Positions 8,460-16,858 of a stretch of 64,000 bases of DNA are shown here, piece by piece (the stretch's first letter is position 1; the number at the start of each line of letters is the position of its first letter). A program made the translations under genes and the position numbers. A model generated the notes under the pieces. The model saw only the letters and a program-made list of their open reading frames with translations, had not been told where the DNA came from and ran no database searches. Source of the DNA: DATKRB01 sp963794215 (lineage in GTDB: Bacteria; Actinomycetota; Acidimicrobiia; Acidimicrobiales; RAAP-2); assembly GCA_963794215.1 (NCBI GenBank), contig CAWCCQ010000007.1, positions 310,001 to 374,000 of the forward strand, given 5' to 3'.

Positions 8460-10093
8460 TGCGCCCTCCCCTCGACACGAGCGGGGGTCGGCCGACCAGC
8501 GGTGCAGAACTGAACCTGGCTCGTCAGCTCATCGAGCGGTCGGGCGTCGTCGAAGTTCTCGAACCGGTCCTGAAGTCCGAGGTCGGACGACCCCGTCACC
8601 TGAGCCTGGTCGCCTGCCAGCTCAACGCCCTGCAGCGCCACCACCAGGCCCATCTGGTCGAGGTGGCGCGCATCCTCAATGCCCTGAGCGACGAACAGCG
8701 CACCATGCTCGGGATCACCGACTGGGACCAAGCCGAGTCCTACCCCCGGGTCGAGCGACTCTTCGTGAGACTGTGCGAGGTCCTCGAGTCCGGCGTGGCC
8801 GGTGTCGACGCCAGCTGGTTCGCCAACCGCCTGGCGAGAGCGGCTATCCCGAACAACGTCCTTGTGAGCGACGCAGTAGCGGTCGACGGCACCGACGTCG
8901 AGACCTGGGGGGCCCTCCACGGCGAGGCCGTGACCGTTGAGCTCGATGGGGAGGCCACCGAGACTCAGTCGTCCGACGATCGCAATCCGCGACCGGCGAA
9001 GCGACCAACCCGACGAGCCAAGGTGCTGGGCATCGGTCCCGATGGCCGCAAACGCTACACCGCCGATCCCGACGCTCGAGCCGGGCATCGCTCCGCCACC
9101 AACAGCCGCCCGGCTGGTCCGTATGTTGGGTATGAGCTCCATCTCGCCGTCCAGGCCCGCCAGCTCCGGTGGACCAATCACATCGACCGGACCACCCTCG
9201 GACCAGAAGTCCCCGGCGTGATCACCACCGTCCATCTGGTTCCCGCCGGTACCCACCGGGGTCGGGCCATCGTCGATGCGCTCATCGATGCCAAAAGAGG
9301 CGGTTACCAGCTCTCCGAGGTCGTGTGGGACCCCGGCTACTCGCTGTGCCAAGCAGGAACGACCGCGCACCCCCTTGCCCGAGCCGGCATCACCCAGACG
9401 TTTCGACCCGTGAACCACCAACGAGGCGCCAAACCCTTCTCCGGCCAAGCCGGCCTCATCGATGGCCAGCTGTTCTCGTCGCACTTGCCTGATGCCCTTC
9501 GTGACTTGCCGGCGCCTCCTCGCGGAGCATCGGAGTCCGAGAAGCTCAGCTACGAGGCGAAGTTCAACCAGCGGGCCCGTTGGCGTCTGGTCCGCCACGC
9601 CGGCCCTGACCACGATGGTGTTACCCGGTGGCGCTGCCCCTTCTGCGCCGGATTGCTCCGGAGCCGCAAATTCCGAAAGACCATGCGGGCATCACGACGG
9701 GCGCCGCTCGTGGAAGTGGCGGACGGCGTCGCGCACTGTTGCTCGGGAACGATCTCGCTGGCGCCGACCGAGTTGGCCCTCTGGCAGCGCATCCCGTTCG
9801 GCACCACGGCGTGGCGTATCTCCTACGGTCGCCGCCAAGTGGTCGAGTCGGTCAACGCCGCCCTCAAGGGTGCGTTCGTCGATCTGGCCCGAGGCTTCTT
9901 CCGGGTCTTCGGTCAGGTGAAGATGGCCGTGCTGCTCGGCTTCACCCTCGCCGCGTACAACTTGGACAGGGTTCGCAGCTTTCAGGCAAAGCAGGCCGAG
10001 GCAAGACGCCGCGCCGAGCCAGCGCGCCCGGCGCCGGCAGGGGACGTGGGCAGACCTGGTGCCGACCACGCTCGTCATCGACCTCGTCGCTAG
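8459..10093 (+). CDS. DDE transposase with IS4-type YREK signature
   Basis: A 544-residue protein whose ATG at 8459 overlaps the stop of the upstream gene. First catalytic region: VSDAVAVDGTDVETWG; second: EVVWDPGYSLC; third: YGRRQVVESVNAALKG, which matches Y-(2)-R-(3)-E-(6)-K, the signature of IS4-like transposases. The N-terminal third is helical and hydrophilic. A Cys-rich insertion (RCPFCAG with a downstream CC) may bind zinc. The frame is intact over its whole length, unlike many neighbours. I could not identify terminal inverted repeats, so element ends are not assigned. Confidence 0.8.
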   Translation: MRPPLDTSGGRPTSGAELNLARQLIERSGVVEVLEPVLKSEVGRPRHLSLVACQLNALQRHHQAHLVEVARILNALSDEQRTMLGITDWDQAESYPRVERLFVRLCEVLESGVAGVDASWFANRLARAAIPNNVLVSDAVAVDGTDVETWGALHGEAVTVELDGEATETQSSDDRNPRPAKRPTRRAKVLGIGPDGRKRYTADPDARAGHRSATNSRPAGPYVGYELHLAVQARQLRWTNHIDRTTLGPEVPGVITTVHLVPAGTHRGRAIVDALIDAKRGGYQLSEVVWDPGYSLCQAGTTAHPLARAGITQTFRPVNHQRGAKPFSGQAGLIDGQLFSSHLPDALRDLPAPPRGASESEKLSYEAKFNQRARWRLVRHAGPDHDGVTRWRCPFCAGLLRSRKFRKTMRASRRAPLVEVADGVAHCCSGTISLAPTELALWQRIPFGTTAWRISYGRRQVVESVNAALKGAFVDLARGFFRVFGQVKMAVLLGFTLAAYNLDRVRSFQAKQAEARRRAEPARPAPAGDVGRPGADHARHRPRR

Positions 10094-10195
10094 CCGAGGG
10101 GCCATCTGGATAGCCGAACCTCGGCGCAACTGGTTGAAGTTGGCCCTGGTCCGGCGAGAGCGCGCACTGGGACGGTTGGGCGCAGTTCGGGAAAT

Positions 10196-10235
10196 GCCAA
10201 AGAGCTGCACAACCGTTGGTAGTGCCGCTCTTTGC
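10196..10235 (+). terminator. Long imperfect hairpin downstream of the transposase
   Basis: AAAGAGC at 10199-10205 pairs with GCTCTTT at 10227-10233; inside, GCAC pairs with GTGC and ACC with GGT around a short loop. No T-tract follows, so it may be a Rho-assisted terminator, a protein-binding dyad or an element end. Confidence 0.4.
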
Positions 10236-10309
10236 GTGTCCAATGGGGGCGGGGCCCTTGTTGCCAAGTGTCCCCGCCACATTCAGGAAGGGATTTCATG
10301 AACACTCGA

Positions 10310-10329
10310 GATGTTCTTTCATGAACATC
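10310..10329 (-). terminator. Hairpin just downstream of tmRNA
   Basis: Read on the minus strand, GATGTTC-ATGAAA-GAACATC forms a perfect 7-bp stem 8 nt past the mature 3' end of ssrA. TTTCATGAACA also occurs twice as a direct repeat here. It is a candidate ssrA terminator or processing hairpin, without a clear U-tract. Confidence 0.45.
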
Positions 10330-10336
10330 CCTCACG

Positions 10337-10684
10337 TGGAGGTGGCGGGAATCGAACCCGCGTCCTCCGGCATCTCAATGGGCATTCTCCGAGCGCAGCC
10401 GGTAGAAGATTGTCGGGGGCGGCACTGCTACCGGCATCTGTGCCGCCCCGTACCCGACGAAGATGTCCCTGACGATCGGTCGGTGCAGCCGTTCAGGTGA
10501 GCCCTACTTGATGTCGCTCGTACCCGGCCCATAGGGCTGAGACCGGACGAACGTCGCAGTTCTTAGGCTGCGAGCGCGAGCTGAGGCTCGGCGTTTATTT
10601 TTGGTTCCGGCTCTTTAACGTGGCTCCGGAGACCACGGCTCGCTTCTCCCATCTCAACAACCAGAGTCGAGACCATTCACCCCC
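10337..10684 (-). ncRNA. ssrA: Transfer-messenger RNA (tmRNA)
   Basis: One-piece tmRNA of about 348 nt on the minus strand. The 3' end has a tRNA-like T-arm (GCGGGTTCGATTCCCGC) and acceptor strand CACCTCC followed by A; it pairs with the 5' end GGGGGTG at 10684-10678. CCA is not encoded. About 90-120 nt from the 5' end a short frame reads NAEPQLALAA and stops at TAA, a typical proteolysis tag ending in LALAA. tmRNA with SmpB rescues ribosomes stalled on mRNAs lacking stops and tags the peptide for Clp proteolysis. smpB lies immediately upstream, as in many actinobacteria. Confidence 0.93.
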
Positions 10685-10802
10685 TGGGGTTCTCTGACTT
10701 CCCGCCCCACTCGGGGCGGCGTCTCGGCCACCCTGGCCGAAGAAGCATCTTAGCTGCTCATTTCCAGATGCGGTACGGGCCGGCACGTCGCCGCAGCCCG
10801 GC

Positions 10803-11318
10803 TCACCACCGCGAGTTGGCCCGGGTCGCTCTCGCGGCTTCGCGCTCGGCGTCGCGAGCGGCAATGGCATGGCGCTTGTCGTAGAGCTTTCGTCCGCGGG
10901 CCAGGGCTAGCTCCACCTTGGCACGGCCGTCTCGGAAGTACAGGGACACCGGCACCAAGGTCAAGGCCTGTTGGGTCGTCCGACCGAGCAGCTCGTCGAT
11001 CTGACCCCGGTGGACCAGCAGTTTGCGCCGTCGATCCGGATCGTGAGCCCCGAAGCCCTGCGCGAACTGCCAAGGCGGGATGTGCATGCCGTAGAGCCAG
11101 AGCTCGCCGTCGAGGACGCGGGCGAAGGCTTCGGAGAGTTGCGCCTTGCCCTCTCGGAGGGACTTGACCTCGCTGCCCTGCAGCACGATGCCGCACTCGA
11201 AGGTCTCGATGAGATCGAAGTCGTGCCGTGCCCGGCGATTGGACGCCACGATGCGATCGCCGGTTGCCGTCTCCTTGGCCGCCTGGCGCCGAGCAATGGT
11301 CTGTTTGGCCCTGGCCAC
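10803..11318 (-). CDS. smpB: SsrA-binding protein SmpB
   Basis: 171 residues from a GTG start at 11318. The core has the family signature NRRARHDFDLIETFECGIVL, then GSEVKSLREGKAQLSEAFA and LYGMHIPPW, and ends with a basic tail (KLYDKRHAIAARDAEREAARA) that enters the mRNA channel of the ribosome. SmpB binds the tRNA-like domain of tmRNA and delivers it to stalled ribosomes. The gene is followed 118 bp later by ssrA on the same strand, so the two partners may be cotranscribed. Confidence 0.95.
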   Translation of the reverse strand: MARAKQTIARRQAAKETATGDRIVASNRRARHDFDLIETFECGIVLQGSEVKSLREGKAQLSEAFARVLDGELWLYGMHIPPWQFAQGFGAHDPDRRRKLLVHRGQIDELLGRTTQQALTLVPVSLYFRDGRAKVELALARGRKLYDKRHAIAARDAEREAARATRANSRW

Positions 11319-11458
11319 GAGCTTCGAGGTTACCGGCCCGCGCCCGGTTGCTGGTCACCGAGGCGCCCTGCGCCGTTGGCTGCCTCGGGAGGTTGGCGTC
11401 CGGGCCGGAACGGGCCCATCCGCGGCAGCTCGCGACGATCTCGTTACGCTGCAGCTCG

Positions 11459-11884
11459 ATGCTGCGTCTGCCGTCGGAGGTCTACCTGCAGATGATCGGG
11501 CACTGCATCGCCGGCCTCCCCGAGGAAGCCTGCGGCCTGTTGGGGGGAGATCCGGCCACCAACGAGGTGACGTACTGCTATCCGGCCCGGAACGTCGCTG
11601 CCTCAGCTCGGGTGTACACGGTGGACCCGCTTGCGCACCTGCGAGCCGATCGCGACGCCGAGGCGCGAGGCAACGCCATAGTCGGGGTCTATCACTCCCA
11701 CACCCACACCGACGCCTACCCTTCGCCGACCGACGTGGGTCAGGCGCCCGATCCGTCGTGGCACTACGTCATCGTCTCGCTGCGTGACAGCCACCCGGTC
11801 GTCCGGAGCTATGCGATCGTCGATGCGCAGGTCATCGAGGAATCCGTCGTTTTGATGGGGGCCGGCGCCGTCCGAGCTCGCTGA
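11459..11884 (+). CDS. mec: Mec-type JAMM/MPN+ zinc peptidase, CysO-cysteine cleaving
   Basis: 141 residues from ATG 11459. The JAMM motif is perfect: Glu in GLPEEACGLL (residues 22-23) and HSH-(7)-S-x-x-D with H79, H81, S89 and D92. In Mycobacterium tuberculosis, Mec (Rv1334) releases cysteine from the CysO-cysteine adduct made by CysM. The same order mec-cysO-cysM follows here, which supports that role strongly. A TACGCT box at 11445-11450 lies 8 nt before the ATG, suggesting a leaderless transcript. The upstream smpB is divergent. Confidence 0.88.
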   Translation: MLRLPSEVYLQMIGHCIAGLPEEACGLLGGDPATNEVTYCYPARNVAASARVYTVDPLAHLRADRDAEARGNAIVGVYHSHTHTDAYPSPTDVGQAPDPSWHYVIVSLRDSHPVVRSYAIVDAQVIEESVVLMGAGAVRAR

Positions 11885-12036
11885 CTGAGTGGACCGGGGG
11901 TCGATCTGGCGGGGTCGACCACCTCCAGACCCTGCGCCCTGGTGGGTCCCGGTACAATCCGAACCCGGGAAGTGAACAATTGGCCCTGTCGGGCGAGGAG
12001 CTGTGCCCGACCCATCTCGAGATCCTTGGAGGCCCT

Positions 12037-12312
12037 GTGCCCGTCGAAGTACGACTGCCGACTGTTCTTCGGGCACACGCCGGAGGTCGGGCTTCGGTGG
12101 AGGTGGCGGGATCGACCATCGGCGAGGTGCTGACGGCCCTCGTGAGTTCCCACCCCGGCATGAGCGGGCAGGTCCTGACCGAGGACGGCAGCCTGCATCG
12201 CTTCGTCAATGTGTACGTGAACGACGACGATGTCCGCTATCTCTCCCAACTCGATACCCCGGTGAAGGATGGCGACGAGATATCGATCCTGCCTGCGGTG
12301 GCCGGGGGCTGA
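12037..12312 (+). CDS. cysO: CysO-type ubiquitin-like sulfur carrier protein
   Basis: 91 residues from GTG 12037, chosen because TTGGAGG sits 5-6 nt upstream and the homologous region begins here (VEVRLPTVLRAHAGGRASVEV). The protein has the ThiS/MoaD beta-grasp pattern (FVNVYVNDDDVRYL, DGDEISILPAVAGG) and ends exactly in Gly-Gly, the residue pair that becomes the C-terminal thiocarboxylate. In mycobacteria CysO-COSH donates sulfur to O-phosphoserine on CysM, and Mec then frees cysteine. cysM follows 13 bp downstream. Confidence 0.88.
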   Translation: MPVEVRLPTVLRAHAGGRASVEVAGSTIGEVLTALVSSHPGMSGQVLTEDGSLHRFVNVYVNDDDVRYLSQLDTPVKDGDEISILPAVAGG

Positions 12313-12325
12313 GCGAGCCACCGCC

Positions 12326-13291
12326 ATGCCCGTCGTCTCGAGTGCGCTTGACCTCATCGGCAATACCCCCATGGTCGATATCAGCGAACTGAGCCCGCGC
12401 CCAGAGGTGCGCATCCTGATCAAGCTGGAGGGACGCAACCCTGGGGGTTCGGTCAAAGACCGCGTCGCGCTCTCGCTGGTCGAACAGGCGGAGAAGGACG
12501 GCGTGCTCGTTCCGGGCAAGCCGGGCCAGATTCTCATCGAGCCCACCTCGGGCAACACGGGAATTGGCCTCGCCCTGGTCTGCCGGGTCCGTGGGTACCA
12601 CCTCATCGCCGTCATGCCGACCAACGTGTCGCCCGAGCGCCGCCAGCTGCTCGAGCTGTGGGGGGCGGAGATCATCGAGTCGCCAGGCACCGAAGGATCC
12701 AACGGCGCGGTGCGACTGGCCCGAAAACTGGCCGACGAGCACCACGAATGGGTGTTTTTGTACCAATACGCGAATCCGGCGAACCCAAAGGCGCATTACG
12801 AGGGCACCGGGCCCGAGATCTGGCGAGATTGTCCCGAGGTGACCCACCTGGTTGCCGGCCTCGGTACCTCGGGCACGCTGCTGGGTGCCGGGCGCTACCT
12901 CAAGGAGCAGAACCCGCACATTCAGGTCTGGGCGGTCGAACCACCTTCGGGCGAGATGGTCGACGGGCTGCGTAACCTCGACGACGGGTATATCCCACCC
13001 ATCTTCGAGAACCTCGGTGGCGCAGAGCTCCTCGACCGCAAGACCGTGGTCCGGCCCAGGGAGTCGGTCGAGTGGACCCGTCGCTTGACCGAGGTCGGCC
13101 TATTCCTCGGGATTTCCTCGGGAGCCGCGCTAGCCGGCGCCGTCAAGTGCGCGCAGCAGGTCGGCGAGGGCAGCGAAGCGGTGATCGTGGTGGTGTCGCC
13201 CGATGACGGGTGGAAGTACCTCTCGACGGGGGCTTGGACCGATGATCTCGACGAGGTGACCGAGCGGGCGAAAGCCATCATCTACTTCTGA
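12326..13291 (+). CDS. cysM: Cysteine synthase CysM (O-phosphoserine sulfhydrylase type)
   Basis: 321 residues from ATG 12326. The fold-type II PLP enzyme signature is complete: NPGGSVKDR with the Schiff-base lysine at 44, substrate loop EPTSGNTGIGLA (SGNTG at 75-79), the PLP-phosphate loop GLGTSGTLLG, and GISSGAA near the C-terminus. The neighbouring cysO and mec genes indicate the CysO-dependent route using O-phosphoserine rather than free sulfide with O-acetylserine. This route is considered resistant to oxidative conditions. The C-terminus (LDEVTERAKAIIYF) resembles that of the mycobacterial enzyme. Confidence 0.92.
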   Translation: MPVVSSALDLIGNTPMVDISELSPRPEVRILIKLEGRNPGGSVKDRVALSLVEQAEKDGVLVPGKPGQILIEPTSGNTGIGLALVCRVRGYHLIAVMPTNVSPERRQLLELWGAEIIESPGTEGSNGAVRLARKLADEHHEWVFLYQYANPANPKAHYEGTGPEIWRDCPEVTHLVAGLGTSGTLLGAGRYLKEQNPHIQVWAVEPPSGEMVDGLRNLDDGYIPPIFENLGGAELLDRKTVVRPRESVEWTRRLTEVGLFLGISSGAALAGAVKCAQQVGEGSEAVIVVVSPDDGWKYLSTGAWTDDLDEVTERAKAIIYF

Positions 13292-13307
13292 GGAATGTAA
13301 CGCTCAA

Positions 13308-14090
13308 GTGCAACGTGAAGGTTGGGTGCAGGGCCCGATTGGTGGACCGACCCGCACCCTGACCGTGCTCGGCTGTGACGGGAGCTATCCGGGTCCGCAC
13401 GGCGCCGCCAGCGGGTACGTGGTGCAGACGCCCTCGACCACCCTGTGGCTCGACGCCGGCCCGGGGACCTTCGCCAACCTCCAGTGGCTCGCCGATCCTC
13501 TGGCGCTGGACGCGGTCGTGCTCACCCATCAGCACCCCGACCATTGCTCGGACGTCGACTCGCTCGCCGTCTGGCTCAGTCATCTGGACCACCCACCCGT
13601 GCGCGTCTACGCGCCTCCCGGCGTGCGGTCGCGCTCCTACCACGCCGATGATCCCGTGCTCGAGTGGGTCGAGGTTGAGCCGGCGCTCCGGGTCGTGATT
13701 GGCGACCTCACCTGCAGTTTCGTGGCCACTGACCACGGACCGCCGACGGTGGCGGTTCGCATCGACGCGGGGGTGGGGACCGCGTTCGGGCCCCCCGACG
13801 AGGCGCTCGCGTACTCCGCTGACACGGGTCCGGGGTGGTCGGTGGCCGAGCTGGGTTCAGGGATCGGGACGGTCTTGTGCGAGGCCAGCTATACGTTCGA
13901 GCACGAAGGTCGCTTCCGCCACCTGAGTGGCCGCCAGGCGGGGTCGATGGCGGCTGACGCGGAGGTTGGGCGTCTCGTGCTCACGCACCGGTGGCCTACG
14001 GTGTCGGGGTCGGCGCTTGCCGACGAAGCAGCCGCTGCCTTCGGCCGACCGGTCGCGCAAGCCAGCATCGGTCGAGTCTTTGCATGGTGA
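13308..14090 (+). CDS. MBL-fold hydrolase, Rv1339-like (probable cyclic-nucleotide phosphodiesterase)
   Basis: 260 residues from GTG 13308; GTG 13326 is a possible alternative start. Metal-binding motif THQHPDHCSDVD (HxHxDH type), then FVATDHGPPTVAVRID, an Asp in YSADTGPG, and LTHRWPT. In Mycobacterium the gene at this syntenic position (Rv1339, between murI and rph) is an atypical class II cAMP phosphodiesterase. Here it likewise precedes rph, which supports orthology, although murI and the rhomboid gene are absent between cysM and this gene. Substrate specificity is inferred from synteny only. Confidence 0.75.
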   Translation: MQREGWVQGPIGGPTRTLTVLGCDGSYPGPHGAASGYVVQTPSTTLWLDAGPGTFANLQWLADPLALDAVVLTHQHPDHCSDVDSLAVWLSHLDHPPVRVYAPPGVRSRSYHADDPVLEWVEVEPALRVVIGDLTCSFVATDHGPPTVAVRIDAGVGTAFGPPDEALAYSADTGPGWSVAELGSGIGTVLCEASYTFEHEGRFRHLSGRQAGSMAADAEVGRLVLTHRWPTVSGSALADEAAAAFGRPVAQASIGRVFAW

Positions 14091-14146
14091 AGCTGGGCGG
14101 CGACGATCAGTAGAGCGCCCGTAGACAACGGAGATCAGGAGCCAAG

Positions 14147-14956
14147 ATGAGCGACGAGGCGGACCAGGACAACGACGGCTCCACAAAGCCCCCGCCCGAC
14201 GCCCGGGTGCTGCGTGGGGATGGCCGTCGAGTCGATGAGCTCCGCCCGGTCAGCTTCGAGCGGGACTTCACGGTGTTCGCGCTCGGCTCGGTGCTGGTGA
14301 GCATGGGCCGGACCCGGGTGCTGTGCACTGCCTCGGTGGAGGAGCGCGTCCCGCCCTGGATGCGAGGTTCGGGCAAGGGGTGGGTTACCGCCGAGTACTC
14401 CATGCTGCCGGGTTCCACGCCCGAACGGGCGGACCGTGAGGCCGCGCGCGGACGGCAGTCCGGACGGACCCAAGAGATCCAGCGTCTCATCGCCCGCTCG
14501 CTGCGCGCCGTCTGCGACCTCGTCGCGCTGGGGGAGGTGCAGGTCACCGTGGATTGTGACGTGTTGCAAGCCGACGGAGGCACCCGTACGGCCTCGATCT
14601 GCGGCGCGTACGTCGCGCTCCACGACGCGTTCACGCGCATGATGCAGGCCGGGACGCTTCGCAAGCACCCGCTGAGCGACTCGGTGGCAGCGGTGTCGGT
14701 AGGAATTGTCGAGGGTGTCCCCATGCTCGACCTCCCCTACGCCGAAGACTCCCGTGCCGAGGTCGACATGAACGTCGTCATGACCGGCTCTGGGCGGTTC
14801 GTGGAGGTGCAAGGCACGGCCGAGGGGATGGCGTTCACCAGGGGCGAACTCGGTGAGCTCCTCGAGCTGGCCGAGGCGGGCATCGGCGAGCTCGCCACCG
14901 CTCAGCGCAAGGTGCTCACCGCGCCGCCTCCGCCGCGGGCACCCGGGCCACAATGA
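14147..14956 (+). CDS. rph: Ribonuclease PH
   Basis: 269 residues from ATG 14147. RNase PH is a phosphorolytic 3'-5' exonuclease that trims tRNA 3' ends. Family markers: LGSVLVSMGRTRVLCTASVEERVPPWMRGSGKGWVTAEYSMLPG, RTQEIQRLIARSLRAVCDL, the block around VDCDVLQADGGTRTASI and LDLPYAEDS. The N-terminal 25 residues are a charged, probably disordered extension (DEADQDNDGSTKPPP), slightly longer than usual. The stop overlaps the rdgB start by 4 nt, so the two genes form an operon, as in mycobacteria. Confidence 0.95.
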   Translation: MSDEADQDNDGSTKPPPDARVLRGDGRRVDELRPVSFERDFTVFALGSVLVSMGRTRVLCTASVEERVPPWMRGSGKGWVTAEYSMLPGSTPERADREAARGRQSGRTQEIQRLIARSLRAVCDLVALGEVQVTVDCDVLQADGGTRTASICGAYVALHDAFTRMMQAGTLRKHPLSDSVAAVSVGIVEGVPMLDLPYAEDSRAEVDMNVVMTGSGRFVEVQGTAEGMAFTRGELGELLELAEAGIGELATAQRKVLTAPPPPRAPGPQ

Positions 14957-15582
14957 GTGGGCGGCCCGAGCAGGGTTCGAGGCTGACCCTGGTGCTGGCG
15001 ACTGCCAACCCGGACAAGGCGTCGGAGATCGCGGCCATCCTCTCGAGTGCCGAGGTCGACCTGCTGCCGCGCCCTCCAGAGGTCGAGGACGTGGAGGAGA
15101 CCGGCGACACCTTGCTCGAGAACGCGCGACTCAAAGCCCGGGCCCTTGCCGCCGCCACCGGACGGCCGGCCATCGCCGATGACACGGGGCTCGAGGTCGA
15201 CGCCCTCGGGGGTGCTCCGGGCGTCTACTCGGCCCGTTACGCGGGTGAGGACGCCACCTACGCTGACAACGTGGCATTGCTGCTCCGCGAGGTTGAGCGT
15301 GTGGCCGGTGCTGGCGGTTCCCGCCGGGCTCGATTCCGTACCGTCGCGCTGATTGCGTTTCCCGATGGCAGTGAGCTGTCCGCCGAAGGGGTGGTGGAGG
15401 GCCGCATCGCCGAGCAGGCTCGGGGGACTGCCGGCTTCGGGTATGACCCCGTCTTCATCCCCGAGGACCCAAGCGGGCGCACGTTTGCCGAGATGTCGGC
15501 GGAGGAGAAGCACGCCTGTTCACACCGCGGTCGGGCGTTTCGTCAGCTGGCGGAGCGACTCGAGGCCCGCGCTCGAGGGTGA
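14953..15582 (+). CDS. rdgB: XTP/dITP diphosphatase (Ham1/RdgB)
   Basis: 209 residues from ATG 14953, overlapping rph by ATGA. The Ham1 signature is clear: VLATANPDKASEI near the N-terminus, DTGLEVDALGGAPGVYSARYAG in the middle, and GFGYDPVFIPE plus HRGRAFRQL toward the end. The enzyme hydrolyses non-canonical purine nucleoside triphosphates (dITP, XTP) to keep them out of DNA and RNA. The full family length is present. Confidence 0.95.
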   Translation: MSGRPEQGSRLTLVLATANPDKASEIAAILSSAEVDLLPRPPEVEDVEETGDTLLENARLKARALAAATGRPAIADDTGLEVDALGGAPGVYSARYAGEDATYADNVALLLREVERVAGAGGSRRARFRTVALIAFPDGSELSAEGVVEGRIAEQARGTAGFGYDPVFIPEDPSGRTFAEMSAEEKHACSHRGRAFRQLAERLEARARG

Positions 15583-16094
15583 CGACGGACGAGCTAGCTC
15601 CGACTCGTCGCCACTCGTGGCGCAACGGGCCAGCTCGCCGGGGGTTGGCGAACGTGGTCGTGGAGCGCACAATGGAATTGATCCCCGCCACGCCCAAGGT
15701 CGACAATCGGGACGGGGCGAGGAGCGGACAGGAAGGAGCGTGCGGATGACGTCGCACAGCTCACACGAGGAGGATGGTCCGCCGGACTGAGCGGCGGCGC
15801 CGTTGCTCGATCGGCGGTGCCTGCAAGGGATGTATCTCACGCTACGGCCGGGGGCCCATGTCGAGGCCGCGTAGGGCGCCGGTGATGGAGCCGGCCGACC
15901 GACAAGGTGGTCTCTGCCCAGCAGCCTTCCTGCCGGGTGAGGTGCGTCGTGAACGACTGAAACGAGGAGCCGGCCAACGCCGGCTCCTCGTTGTATACGG
16001 GCACCACCCATAAGGATCACCGCAGCAGCTGGCTCCCACGATCGGGACCGGCAGCTAGCGGAGCAATAGCGAACTCACCCAACGAGGTGCAAAG
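15583..16094. other. Intergenic region containing a strong terminator
   Basis: About 500 bp between rdgB and the Lon-domain gene without a supported gene. The main feature is the hairpin at 15962-15991. A short frame after GAGGAGG at 15767-15773 (ATG 15774) has no spacing between the purine tract and ATG and no recognisable product. Confidence 0.4.
15962..15991. terminator. Perfect GC-rich hairpin terminator
   Basis: ACGAGGAGCCGG pairs perfectly with CCGGCTCCTCGT around a short loop, followed by TGTAT on the plus strand. It sits between rdgB and the next plus-strand gene and is the best Rho-independent-like structure in the first 20 kb. Confidence 0.7.
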
Positions 16095-16766
16095 GTGAGC
16101 GTGGTGGGCCCACGACTCCTCGGCATGTTCCCGTTGTCGACCGTGCTCTATCCACACGCTGAGCTTCCGCTCCACGTGTTCGAGCCCCGCTACCGAGCAC
16201 TGGTCGGCGATTGTCTCGAGTCCGACCGCTCCTTTGGTGTGGTGATGATCGAGCGCGGCTCGGAGGTGGGGGGAGGCGACCAGCGCAGCTCGGTCGGAAC
16301 GCTGGCGCTCATCGTGGCTGCCGCGGCCCAGCCCGATGGTCGATGGCTCTTGGTGGCGCGTGGCGTCGAGCGCATCAAGGTCACCCAATGGCTCGCCGAT
16401 GACCCTTACCCGCTGGCCATGGTCGAACCGATCGGTACGGTCGACGACGGTGCTGGCGACGGCGCGTGCCCCTACGCCAGCTTGCTCGCCCACGCGCTCA
16501 CCCGGGTACGTCGGACCAGAGCGCTGCTGTCCGAGCTGGGGGATCACCCCCCGCTGGGTCCGGACGCCGATCTGGGCGACGACGCCGAGGAGCAGATGTG
16601 GCGACTGTGCGCCGCCGCACCGATCAACCTCTTCGACCGCCAGCGACTCCTTGCCTTCGACGATCCGTTCCAGCGACTGTCGTTGTTGATCGAGCTGTGC
16701 GACGAGATGGGGGAGGACATGACCAGGATGCTGGGCGGGGCGAGCCGGCCAGATCCCGACGCCTGA
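16095..16766 (+). CDS. Lon-protease N-terminal (substrate-binding) domain protein
   Basis: 223 residues from GTG 16095 (ATG 16125 is an alternative). The sequence MFPLSTVLYPHAELPLHVFEPRYRALVGDCLESDRSFGVVMIERG is the classic LON N-domain opening, followed by GTLALIVAAAAQPDGRWLLVARGVERIKV and a helical C-terminal half. There is no AAA+ module or Ser-Lys protease domain, so this is a stand-alone N-domain protein, common in actinobacteria, of unknown function, possibly an adaptor for protein quality control. Confidence 0.85.
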   Translation: MSVVGPRLLGMFPLSTVLYPHAELPLHVFEPRYRALVGDCLESDRSFGVVMIERGSEVGGGDQRSSVGTLALIVAAAAQPDGRWLLVARGVERIKVTQWLADDPYPLAMVEPIGTVDDGAGDGACPYASLLAHALTRVRRTRALLSELGDHPPLGPDADLGDDAEEQMWRLCAAAPINLFDRQRLLAFDDPFQRLSLLIELCDEMGEDMTRMLGGASRPDPDA

Positions 16767-16858
16767 CCGACTGCCGGGATCAAGCGACTACCCAGATCAG
16801 AGAGTCGCGATCTGCGCAGGCGCAGGTGACCGCCGCACGCATCGGACCGCCGCACGCC

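Noticed and set aside
7988..9613. Long minus-strand open frame opposite the transposase
   Set aside because: The plus strand carries the intact YREK transposase; the antisense frame has no motif or ribosome-binding site.
15774..16013. 79-codon open frame after GAGGAGG
   Set aside because: The purine tract directly abuts the ATG, composition is Arg-rich, and the frame crosses the terminator hairpin.
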